A DNA stretch of 48,769 nt, from positions 1-48,769 of IMG/VR virus record IMGVR_UViG_3300027754_000143. One strand, written 5' to 3'. Under the pieces are notes generated by a model that had not been told where the DNA came from, made no database searches, and was given only the letters and a program-made list of their open reading frames with translations. Positions 1 to 9,000 of the stretch are shown piece by piece (within the stretch, counting starts at the first letter, position 1; every line of letters begins with the position of its first letter). Source of the DNA: a virus. Both the position numbers and the translations under genes were made by a program.

Positions 1-606
1 GACTTTGCAGTAGAGGATTCTGAATTCGTCCATCGCCGCTCCCAGCTTGGCCGTGTAGGCATCGCGGTAAACCGTCAGATGGAACGGGGCGAGCGTTGGG
101 AAGTAGCTGAAAAAATCCCAGCGGTCCAGTCCCGTCACATAGAGGGAGCAGTGGACCTGCTGCTTGTAGTCAGGCGGGAGTTCCCCTCCCAGCAGATACT
201 CGATGTGAGTCGTGCTCATCGGGCATTTGATTTCCAGGCCGTAATGGTAATTCCCCTCGTTGCCGCGCACCATACCGTCTGGAGAGCAGCCGATAAACCC
301 GTCATCGGTAGTGGCGAACCCCAGCTTCTCCACGGCTCGGCCCGTCAGCTTGGTGTAGGCTTCCCGCGCCTCCTCCTCACGCTCGTTGCCGTTGTCGGTG
401 TTGGCATTCCCGATCCATTTTACCGGATCAGGGTTTGAGGAAAACAGGCATTGGGTCGCAAGCTCGATGGCGTATTTGCGAGATGATGCGCTCAAGTCAC
501 CCTTGACGGCGGTGATGATCTTGGCCGCATTGGAGGCGGTCGGGCGAATCCGGCGCAAGGCTTCCCAATTTTCGGAGCCTTGAATGATGTCGGGGTAGGT
601 AATCAT
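1..606 (-). CDS. YqaJ-type viral recombinase/exonuclease, 3' end cut by window edge
   Basis: The first 202 codons of a protein whose end lies outside the window. It opens MITYPDIIQGSENWEALR, the usual start of lambda-exonuclease/YqaJ-fold nucleases, where a conserved 'W...R' region precedes 'ASNAAKIITA'. The metal-binding core follows: 'GNANTDNGNEREEEAREAY', then 'DGFIGCSPDGMV' and 'GLEIKCPM', matching the family's E, D and ExK catalytic pattern. Such 5'-3' exonucleases resect DNA ends so that a single-strand annealing protein can load. The ATG overlaps the stop of recT (ATGA), and GAGGAGG inside the recT end lies a few bases upstream, one of the few good Shine-Dalgarno sites here. The family call is firm; the role is inferred from family and neighbour. 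Confidence 0.88.
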   Translation of the reverse strand, partial: MITYPDIIQGSENWEALRRIRPTASNAAKIITAVKGDLSASSRKYAIELATQCLFSSNPDPVKWIGNANTDNGNEREEEAREAYTKLTGRAVEKLGFATTDDGFIGCSPDGMVRGNEGNYHYGLEIKCPMSTTHIEYLLGGELPPDYKQQVHCSLYVTGLDRWDFFSYFPTLAPFHLTVYRDAYTAKLGAAMDEFRILYCKV

Positions 607-1403
607 TTCGCCTCCTCCTCTCCCCATGACTGCTCGGGTGCTTCATCCATGTTGATTTCCTGCGAGGATTCCGCCTCAGACGGCAGTTTGAACGGGTCCA
701 GCGGCTCCACTCGGGCGGTGATAACACGCTCTTTCTTGATGTCCAGACGGTCATCGTCCTTTTCGAGAGCATCGCGGAACTCAGGGGAGAGCGTCAGTCG
801 CTTGCTGTGCCTGCGAATCACCGTTTTTTTGCACATTTCAGCGAAGTCAGTAACCCAAGGGCCGGAGTTTCCAGCACGGGAACGCTTACGGATTGCCTCG
901 CACTCCGCCAGGGTCATCACCTCGAAGTCTTTGGTTCCGTCCTGCATGACCACCCTGCTGTAAACGCATTCCACCTTGCCGCGATCCGTGCGCCAGTCGA
1001 TTGAGTGATTCACCACCCCGTCCGTCCACGAGAACGTGTCATGCTCGCAGACCGTCTCTGCGCTCCATGTGGCAACGTCACCGGAGCGTTTAGCGAGGGC
1101 AATCAACCCCTTGTAGTCGAGGATCAGGGTGCAATCTTTCCCATATGGGATGAGGTGGGCATTCCTTCCGTCAGGCTCAAGCCCAAGGGCGGAAAGGTCC
1201 AGCAGGCACCGGAACAGGCTGGCTTCCGTGCAGTCCATGAGCTTCGGCGTGCGAGTCAGGGCATTCAGGGCGATGCGAATCCAGCGGTCAGGCTGGAGGT
1301 GGGTAGGCAACGCGAGGGCGAGTTGTTCCTTGAATTTGTCCCCGGTGAGGAGGGCGCGGATTCCCTTTACGGGAGGTTCTGGTTTCGTGAGTTCTTGTGA
1401 CAT
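603..1403 (-). CDS. recT: RecT-family single-strand DNA annealing protein
   Basis: A 266-residue protein of normal RecT length. Visible family features are the N-terminal block with 'ALPTHLQPDRWIRIALNALT', the segment 'CTEASLFRCLLDLSALGLEP', then 'AHLIPYGKDCTLILDYKGLI' and 'LAKRSGDV', which are RecT hallmarks. The C-terminus is acidic and Glu-rich (DEAPEQSWGEEEAK), as is common in these proteins. RecT binds ssDNA exposed by its partner exonuclease and promotes annealing and strand invasion; the partner is encoded immediately downstream with an ATGA overlap. The start overlaps the upstream stop as TAATG. No Shine-Dalgarno is present; the bases before the start are an AC-rich CAACCCACACAACCC stretch. 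Confidence 0.93.
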   Translation of the reverse strand: MSQELTKPEPPVKGIRALLTGDKFKEQLALALPTHLQPDRWIRIALNALTRTPKLMDCTEASLFRCLLDLSALGLEPDGRNAHLIPYGKDCTLILDYKGLIALAKRSGDVATWSAETVCEHDTFSWTDGVVNHSIDWRTDRGKVECVYSRVVMQDGTKDFEVMTLAECEAIRKRSRAGNSGPWVTDFAEMCKKTVIRRHSKRLTLSPEFRDALEKDDDRLDIKKERVITARVEPLDPFKLPSEAESSQEINMDEAPEQSWGEEEAK

Positions 1404-1612
1404 TACGCTTGGGCTTGGGTTGTGTGGGTTGTGGTGAGGACGGGGGTGCCGTTGATGGGTTCGGGTTTGGGGTGCTCAAGGAAGCAGTTGATTACAAAGG
1501 TTTCCAGCCCCTTAAGGGAGTTGGTCTTGACGGTGATTGTCTTGAGGCGGGTGTCACCGATGTCATCGTCGATGATGGTGATGGATTGGACTTCAAACAG
1601 GTTCAGTTTCAT
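1403..1612 (-). CDS. hypothetical protein, 69 aa
   Basis: Not recognised. The ATG at 1612 (MKLNLFEVQSITIIDDD) is chosen over a longer alternative because it follows the AACCAACCC leader seen before other genes and gives only a 20-base overlap with the upstream gene. The protein is hydrophilic with alternating beta-like segments (FEVQSITIIDDD, LKTITVKTNS) and a Thr-rich tail; no membrane segment is seen. It is translationally linked to recT (TAATG), so it may be expressed with the recombination genes, but nothing in the sequence shows its function. Confidence 0.6.
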   Translation of the reverse strand: MKLNLFEVQSITIIDDDIGDTRLKTITVKTNSLKGLETFVINCFLEHPKPEPINGTPVLTTTHTTQAQA

Positions 1613-2078
1613 GGGTTGGTTTAATTGCGGTTTTGATAAGTTTGCGGATAGCCTCGATGTCGTCATTCCCCTGTGCCTGCGTGTAATTGCTCTCAACCCC
1701 CATAGCATCCAGTTCCTTGAATACTGACCGCCTTAACCCGTCGCTGAGTTTGTGATAGAGCACCCAATAGATATGTTCCGCGCTGCGAATGTCCTTGATC
1801 TTCTGTCTGATTTCGTCCCATACGCGCCATCCGTATTCCGGCATCGTTTCAAGTTGCTTGGCTTCGACGCGGCCCAGCAATTCCTGCCTGAGATTTGCAG
1901 CGTCACCCGGATACCAACCGTCTTCATCATCTCCGCAGATGTAGTCAATAGTGTGCCGGATTACTGCGTCATCGGTAGCGAAGGACTTTATCACTTGCTT
2001 CTTGGTTTCGTCGTCCGTCTCGCGGATGAGTTCGTAGATGTCGATCTTGATGTCGCCTTTTTCGAGTGTGATATTCAT
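1593..2078 (-). CDS. hypothetical protein, 161 aa
   Basis: Not recognised. MNITLEKGDIKIDIYELIRETDDETKK begins an acidic, mostly helical soluble protein with no cysteine cluster or membrane segment. The C-terminal half contains 'YWVLYHKLSDGLRRSVFKEL'. It heads a short run leading to recT and the exonuclease. The start is preceded by AAGAACCAACCC directly before ATG, almost the same leader as the next gene (AAACCAACCC before ATG), with no Shine-Dalgarno. The coding frame is supported by continuous reading and tight packing; function unknown. Confidence 0.65.
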   Translation of the reverse strand: MNITLEKGDIKIDIYELIRETDDETKKQVIKSFATDDAVIRHTIDYICGDDEDGWYPGDAANLRQELLGRVEAKQLETMPEYGWRVWDEIRQKIKDIRSAEHIYWVLYHKLSDGLRRSVFKELDAMGVESNYTQAQGNDDIEAIRKLIKTAIKPTHETEPV

Positions 2079-2098
2079 GGGTTGGTTCTTGGGTTAAA

Positions 2099-2153
2099 TT
2101 ATTAGCCTCCCTATTTTCGCACCGGGAGAGGCCAAACCGTCGTTGGCTAATAA
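2099..2153. repeat. nested inverted repeat between two small genes
   Basis: A perfect 9-base inverted repeat, TTATTAGCC (2099-2107) and GGCTAATAA (2145-2153), encloses a second one, GCCTCCC (2105-2111) against GGGAGAGGC (2124-2132, one bulged base). On the minus strand the inner stem is followed by TAATAATTT, so it could terminate or attenuate transcription between the genes ending at 2147 and starting at 2078. It could also bind a regulator. Confidence 0.5.
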
Positions 2154-2359
2154 ACGTCTAGCTTCGTTTGGAAAATTGGTTCGCGCAGCCTGCTCACAAT
2201 GGTCGTCAGGTGTGCGGCTACCACCATGCGCTCCTCTAGGCTGAGTTTGGAGCATTCGGAGAGAATACACCGGGAGCGCATAATCATCTTTTCGATCTTG
2301 GGCTGGCGACGGCGGATTTCGGCCTCGCGCTCTTTGATTCTGGATTGCTGGCGGGTCAT
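2147..2359 (-). CDS. small basic coiled-coil-like protein, 70 aa
   Basis: Not recognised. From ATG 2359 the protein is MTRQQSRIKEREAEIRRRQP..., strongly charged and helical over its first 30 residues, followed by 'LSLEERMVVAAHLTTIVSRL'. The start overlaps the previous stop as ATGA, which decides it over a longer upstream extension. It is one of five tiny overlapping genes downstream of the giant gene. Function unknown; a DNA- or protein-binding accessory is possible but not shown. Confidence 0.6.
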   Translation of the reverse strand: MTRQQSRIKEREAEIRRRQPKIEKMIMRSRCILSECSKLSLEERMVVAAHLTTIVSRLREPIFQTKLDVY

Positions 2360-2496
2360 TCTTCCTCCTCTACCTTGACGCCCGATTCGATGCCAAAATG
2401 GTCGTCCATGCACTCCTGAATGGCTTCTGTCACCTCTTGGAGGCACAGGTCAAAACTCGGAGGCTCGGGGACGGTTACGATGTATGTCCGCTTCAT
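2356..2496 (-). CDS. small acidic protein, 46 aa
   Basis: Not recognised. ATG 2496 (MKRTYIVTVPEPPSF) overlaps the upstream stop as ATGA, and its own stop overlaps the next start in the same way, which supports this short frame. The protein has a beta-like N-terminus and an acidic tail ending in EEEE. The GAGGGGCGCGAA before the ATG gives a weak purine-rich ribosome site. Confidence 0.55.
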   Translation of the reverse strand: MKRTYIVTVPEPPSFDLCLQEVTEAIQECMDDHFGIESGVKVEEEE

Positions 2497-2663
2497 TTCG
2501 CGCCCCTCCTCATTGCGGCAAGGTCTTCCGACACACGACGCTGGTTGGCGGCGAAACGGTCCAGCCTGCGGCGGGTCTGCCACATGGTTATCGTCTCGTA
2601 TGTGGCTACGGCGACGCCTAGAAGGACGCCTCCGATTGCTAGGATTGTCAGGATTTCAGTCAT
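2493..2663 (-). CDS. small single-span membrane protein, 56 aa
   Basis: The protein starts MTEILTILAIGGVLLGVAVA, one clear hydrophobic span at residues 3-20, followed by a basic, helical cytoplasmic-looking tail (QTRRRLDRFAANQRR). It overlaps both neighbours by ATGA. Topology is N-out/C-in by the positive-inside rule. The region before the start reads GAACCCAAAACCAAAAAGCAACC, an AC-rich leader without a Shine-Dalgarno. Role unknown; holin-like or membrane-anchor roles are both possible. Confidence 0.6.
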   Translation of the reverse strand: MTEILTILAIGGVLLGVAVATYETITMWQTRRRLDRFAANQRRVSEDLAAMRRGAK

Positions 2664-2830
2664 GGTTGCTTTTTGGTTTTGGGTTCAGTGAGTGAGATTT
2701 CAATGGAAACACCGTTGGCAAAACGGTGGACGATGTTTGCGCGTTGGTGCCACGCTTCGAGCCGCTCGGACTCGAAAATTTGGTCGCGGTGGCGCAACCG
2801 ACTCATGCAAAATTTGATGTATGCGATCAT
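2660..2830 (-). CDS. hypothetical protein, 56 aa
   Basis: Not recognised. ATG 2830 (MIAYIKFCMSRLRHRD) overlaps the upstream stop as ATGA and its own stop overlaps the next start, so the frame is well supported by packing. The protein is basic at the N-terminus and ends TEPKTKKQP. The middle, 'FANGVSIEISLTEP', looks like a beta hairpin. No function can be assigned. Confidence 0.55.
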   Translation of the reverse strand: MIAYIKFCMSRLRHRDQIFESERLEAWHQRANIVHRFANGVSIEISLTEPKTKKQP

Positions 2831-2895
2831 GGTTTGATGTGCGCGAAGATTACAAGGCAGACAAGGCAGAGCATGGCGATTTCGATTCCGTTCAT
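2827..2895 (-). CDS. possible tiny membrane peptide, 22 aa (longer TTG start at 3021 possible)
   Basis: ATG 2895 gives MNGIEIAMLCLVCLVIFAHIKP, almost entirely one hydrophobic span, ending in an ATGA overlap with the next gene. Reading further upstream to a TTG at 3021, five bases after the giant gene's stop, would give 64 residues with a Ser-rich segment. The sequence does not decide between them. The coding call rests mainly on the overlap and the clean hydrophobic span. Confidence 0.35.
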   Translation of the reverse strand: MNGIEIAMLCLVCLVIFAHIKP

Positions 2896-3025
2896 AATTT
2901 CGAGTATCCACCACCGCACAGGAATTGCAATATCTTTTTGGGTTGAGGAGGAAGAATCCTTGCTGCGACAAGGGGAAAACGTGGTTCCATCCTGTGTCAG
3001 ATACGATTTGGAACGCGCCAATCGC

Positions 3026-6000
3026 CTAGCGGACCATCAGTTCACGCTTAATGTCGATGGTAGCCTGCTTCTGCGCCTTAGCGTGATTCTCGCGGATTCG
3101 ATTCATGTCGGCAAGCGCATTGCCGGAAGGCTTGAATGTCCCCATGAGGGTGTTCATGTAGTCCTTAGCCTTCTCTGTCCGCTTGTCGCGCATCTCTCTG
3201 GAAAGCACCACCTTGTCACGGTCGCTTGTTGAAGGGATGTAGTTATCCGCCTTCTCAGGGATGAACATTTTCCAGTTGTCTCCCGGTGGCAATTTGCCCT
3301 CGTTGCGGAGTTTTTCGACGTTTTTATTCCACTCAACGGACGCCTTCACCCATTCAGGCACGCTACCGTCCTTGAGCTTGTTGTATCCTGGTGCCATCGC
3401 CTCAATGCTCAATCCGTCCTGCTTTGCGGCAACCGAATCACGGAAGCCCCAGCCCACCTTGATTTTATCCGCCAGCGTCTTCGCCTGGCGCTTGATTGGC
3501 TCTCCACGGTCGTCCTTGTCCCCGTAAGCGAATGCCGCCTCCACCAATTTATTCGTAAGAATGTTGGCCGCAATTCCAGAAATCTTATCTTCCGGCTTGC
3601 TGTATGGAGACGACAATCTTGACAGCGCATTGTAAACTGGCTCCCCATGTAGTAGCATGAATGGAGCCATGTAGGCCGAATCCATGTAAGCCTCTCTCAT
3701 GTCGCCAGTTTTCTCGTAGGTGGAGTCCATCAGCTTGCGGAGTTGAGCCACCTCACTAGCCATCAACATCAATGGATCATGGGCGAACTTGTGATCCAGC
3801 GTCACGCTTCTGTTCATCCCGAACAGTTTACCGATGTCAATATCTCCGTATTTCAGTGGTCCTTTCCTTCTTGTGTCATCTCCAGGAATGAATATCCCGC
3901 CGAATGCATCTGGCTTTGCCCATGCAGCCAAGAGCACACCTAGTCCCAGCATACCGTTGCGGGTTTGCTCCACGATCCACTCAACTTCATCTGGAGTGAT
4001 CTTGGCTTTCCCTTCCTTGAATCCCTTTAGCTTGCCTTGGAGTGCTTTAATCGCAAATGTCCCCGGCCCCGAGACTGATCCAACTCCATAGGAAAGCACC
4101 CGTGAAAGGATGTTGGTAGGCACCCTCTTAACGGGGATTATGATGTTAACTGTGTGGAGAAGGAATTTAGCCAACTCAGGAGACACTTTCTCCACATTGG
4201 CCGCTTGTCGCATTGCTTTCAGGGAGAGATTAGAAATGAGATTATCACCCATCATAATCTCTTTGTTCGCGTGGACGAGTGCTCGGACTCTGACCGCATA
4301 CTTGACGAGTTCATTGACCGACGGATGGTTTGCAGGATCGCCACTCTTTTCCGCCATTCTCTCCGCTGCCGCCCATTCCGCCGTCAGGGCTTTGCCGAAG
4401 TGAGCCATGCGTGGGCCTTCCTTCATTGTTGCGTGGGAAGCAGAAACGGAGGCCATCGTCATTTTCACAAAGTCACCAACCCCGGTCGGCTTGTGAAGGC
4501 CGCCATGAGGAATATATTTTTCGCCACCGTAAAGGGTATCCACCTCACCACCGCCCTTGGTGAATTTTTCTTTCACACTTTTCCGTGTAGGCTTGGTGAG
4601 AAGCCCTCCTGGAGTTAGTTCGCCACCAGCCTTGGCATTCCCCCGATACATGGCTGCTTCCGCCCCCCATGATGCGTGTCCCGAATGAGTCGCAATGTCG
4701 AGGAATTGCCCGAGTGCAGGCCATACCTTTGCCAGCAACCGCGCCCCAGCAACAGGAACGGTTCTCAGGTGAGAGCCGATAATCCCCGCTACACCGGCAC
4801 CGCTAAGGTGGGCAAAAACTCCGGGGCCACTCAGCACATTCGCCTTGGCGAGTTCCGAGCTGAATTCACCGAATTTGTCCAGTTTACTGCGTGATGCGTC
4901 CTCAAGATCAAGTTGCATCTTTTTCAGCGCAATCTCCGACTGCCGAACCTTTAATTGAGCCTCCTCTATTCTAGTATCCATGCCGACTTTTTCTTTCGCC
5001 GCAGCCTTTGCTTTGAGCGTATCAGTCATTTCCTTGATGGTGTCGGGATTGCCGTCCACAATAGCCTGGAGCTTTGCCTGATCGCCAGTCTTGGCTACCA
5101 GTGAGAGTAATTCAGCCAGTGATTCCTGCCCAGCTTCGATTTCAGCACGGGAAAGTGGCTTGCCCGCCGCCTTAGCCGCCTTGATGCGTTCCAGTTCTTT
5201 TGATAGGAGTGCCGTCCTTGCGTCCACCTTGGCAATGCTTGACGCTAGGCGGGCCTGTGCGGCCTTGATGCTCGCCTCGACAATGAATGGGTCCAGCTTG
5301 TCTTGAAGCTCGCGGACTTGCCTCTGAACGCGCTTATTCATCTCCCGCATTGAGACTTCCGCTGGGGTCATTGCCCTTGACTCCTTGCCCTGCCGATCAC
5401 TCTGTCCGGTTTCATCCATTTTGGCTACCCGCTTGGTGTATTGCTCACCCACCCGTTGCAGTTGCTTCAACCGCACTTCGTCACGGTGGGCGGTGTCGGC
5501 AGCACGCAGAGCGTCACGTTCCTTCGTAAGCGTGTCCAATTCAGTCCGTTTTGCCTCAATTTCCTTGGAAGTAGGCTTTTCTTTCGCGTCGGGACGTTCG
5601 GGCCAGATGTTGCCGGTTTCGATCTGTTTTTTAACCTTAGCAATCTCATTTTCGACAAAGGAGAGTGCTTTCTCGGAGCGGTTTGCAGCGATTACATCTT
5701 TGAAATTCTCCTCATATTCCTTCCTCTTGGCGTTCCGGCGTTCCAGAAGTGCTTTGTTCTCAGGGGAATACTCCCGCTTGCCGTCCTTGGATACCATCGG
5801 TTTCCCGTTGGCAATGGCTTCATCCATTTCCTCAATCTCGTTTAAGAGACGGGTGGCGATGGACTGCTCTACGCTACGGCCTGCGCCTTCCGCTGACCCT
5901 TTGTAGAGGTCTGGGTTCTCGCGGATCGTCTTCTTCGCCAACTTGATAAGCCTGCGAGTCTCGGGGTCCGGTGCCTTGCGCTCGATACCGCTGACTTGGT

Positions 6001-9000
6001 GGGCGCGTGCCTTCACTAAAATGTCATCCAGCTTAGAGAGTTCCCGCCCTTGTGCGGCCATATCCATCGCGTGCAGGAGGTCTGGGTCTTCCGTGAGAGG
6101 TTTACGCCTGCCGTAGCCGGAGAATGACTCCACAACATCCTGCCTGGAAACGTTTGGGAATACTTCCTTCACCTCCTCATGGAGTGCGTCAAATAACTCC
6201 TCGCGCCCTTTGATGCCGGAGCGGATCAGTTGAATCCCTACCTTTTTGGTATAGGTGTCTAGGTCGCGGATTTCCTTGCCTTCCCCAGCCTTTACCTTCA
6301 TGCGCTCGACGACGTTGGCAATGATCGCGGATGGCTCGTCGGTCTTTTTGATTCGTGCGGTGGCTTGCTTCTTAGCGGCGGGAGACTCATTGCCGCCTGT
6401 CTTTGCAATGGTATCGTCCAAATGGGCGTCCGTAGCCTCCCACAAACGGTCGATCACGGGGTCCAGATTCGCCTTTACCGCTTCCTCTCCAAAGCGTTTT
6501 ACAAAGCCATCCCTGATTTTGTCGATGGAATTTGCTCCCTCGGAGCGCAGAGCCGTAGCGTAATCAACAATAGCATCGTGAATCCCGCCGAATTGCTGAG
6601 ATTTAATGGATTTGTCTTTAGTCCCCCATAGAGAGTCGATAATGGACTCAGCCTTAGCTTTGAGCTTTGAATAACCTGACCTAATCCTGCTGATAAAGCT
6701 ATCCTCCTCCGGTGAAGTAGGAACCATCCCAGCCTTCTTAGCCTCCTCCAGACCGTCAGCGTGCGCTGTCTCCGCCGCCTTCGTAGAATCAAGCTTGTCC
6801 CGCTCGTCTTCTAGCTTCTGCTTCGCTTTAGACGCTTCCGCATGGCGTTTCGTTTCCTCGCCAACTTTCTTGATGATTTCCTTGTCCTTCGGGTCAGATG
6901 GGTCAAGTCTGCGCCTTATGCTCGCCTCGATCTTCCGAAGCATCGCCCCTTGCGAGTAATTAGCCTCAAATGCCTTGCGTCTGGCATTCAATGCTCGTCC
7001 CGCGTTGGAACCATGCCCGTAAAATGATGCGCTTTGGTTGCGGACTTGCTCATCCTCCAAGCGGTCAAGTTCGCGCTCGGCCTGCTTCACCGCTGGGGTA
7101 TTCTCCCCATTGCTATCCGCCAGAATGTCGTGATTCCGCGCCATCTCCTTCTGGATACGCTCGTAGTCAAGTCCAAGAATGAAATGCTCCTCGTCGGAAA
7201 CAGTGTCCTTGCCATACTCAAACTTCGATGCAAGCTCGACGCCTAGACGCGGGTTCGCCGCGAGTTTTGCCTTCGCTCTCGCTTCGACTTGATCCCACCC
7301 ACGGGGGGCACCCTTCTCGAAAGGTGGCTCCCCTGCGGCTTCGCGCCTTCTGTTGATGTCCTCTTGACGGTGACTTTCGCTGTTTTGGGGGTCGTTGCCC
7401 GCGACCGGCGCGGACCTGATCGGCTTGGAATCGCCTTCGTGGACGTAAAGCTCGCCGCGCTTGGCGTAGCCTTTCTCGGTAATGTTGTCGATAGCCTGCT
7501 GCCTAAGACTTCTAACATCGGGATTAGTTGAAGTGTCAGGCATACCATTTACCAATGCCTCGGAAATTGGAACCTTTTTGTAAGCGGCCTCAATGACAGC
7601 ACTCCACAAGTCGGGCTTGGCGGTTGACTCCATCGCCGCCTTCAATTCAGCCGTCCTTTTCTTAATCAAAGCGGCCTTACTCTTTGCTCCGTTTGTGAAA
7701 ACACTCGGCTCCTCCACGCCTCGTTTTGCCCAATCTAGATTCTGCTTTGCGTGGGCGATGAGTTTTTCTTTCTCATACGCAGCAAACTCATCCGGCGTCA
7801 TCTGCTCTGGCCTGCTCGCGTCTCGGGCGGGGGCTTGTTGAGAATCCTGCTCTGTTTTTTCAACAGGGGCGGGCGCGGGACTCTCGCTAGGCTCGGCCTG
7901 CTTCGGCTCAGGATTGTTAGGTAGGGCGTTTTTATCCGCAGGCTTACCGCTGCGCTTCTTAGCCTCCTTCACGAAGCGGGCCTTCGCCTCGGCCAAGCTG
8001 TTCGTATCGAGGGGGATTACCTCGGACTCGCCAAAGACAATGTAGGCATTACCCCGATTGTCCCTGCCGATTCGTCCCTCGACTCCAAACGCCTTTCCGT
8101 TCAGGTAAAGTCCCGCTCCACGCTGTTCTTTGTTCGATGAGACGGGCGTGAATGTTCCCCTCTCCTTCGGTTGAATCCCAATGGAAGCCTCCAGCTTGTC
8201 CGCTTCTTTCGTGGCCGCATCGGCCTTTTTGATTAACTCGCTATGCTTTGCTGATTCGGAGTTCTCCAACATCGGGGCGCGGTAGGTGCGAATGATATTG
8301 CCAGGATTCGTTTCGTGAATGTTGTTCCTGCCCTTGTTGGCAACGGCCCGGCCCTGTGTTGACTTGTTGTAATCGGAAGCCTCGCGACGAAAGCGTTTAG
8401 CATCTGCTCGCAACTCGGCAATTTGCGCCTGAATCGGATTGGCTTCCCTCTTCGCCGCCAGCTTCTCGCCCTTCATGGCGCGGATGGACTCAACGGACGG
8501 TGCCGCCACGGGGGACTGCTCCCCCGCAGCAGGGGACTGGCTTAACTCTTGATTTTGCTCTGATGCGCCTTCTTTTCCTCCTCGAATAGCCTCTCCCATT
8601 TTTCCGGTGTCGGGAATATCCCTAGATGGCTGAACGACATTGCTTTCTGTAATTCTGTTTGTTCCAGTATCTTTATTCCGTGGAGAGTCAGAATCTCCCT
8701 TAATGACATTTGGTTGTGATGTTTTGTTTCCATAATTTAACCACTCTCTTATAAATCTGATGTTGGCGTTACCACCAACTTTATTGTAAAGAGAAGGTAT
8801 TAGGTCAAATCCAAATTCCTGATCTTCTCCATTTAATATTTTCTTGATAACTGAGAGAACCCTTGAATCTTTCCGGTATAACTCTAAAATGTCTTTTTCC
8901 GGGAATCCTCTTTCTGCCGATTCATTGTAACGCTCCAGCGTGTTCCTCACATTTCCTTGGAGGCTCTGGACCATATCATAAGCAGAAATCCCGCTTTCGT

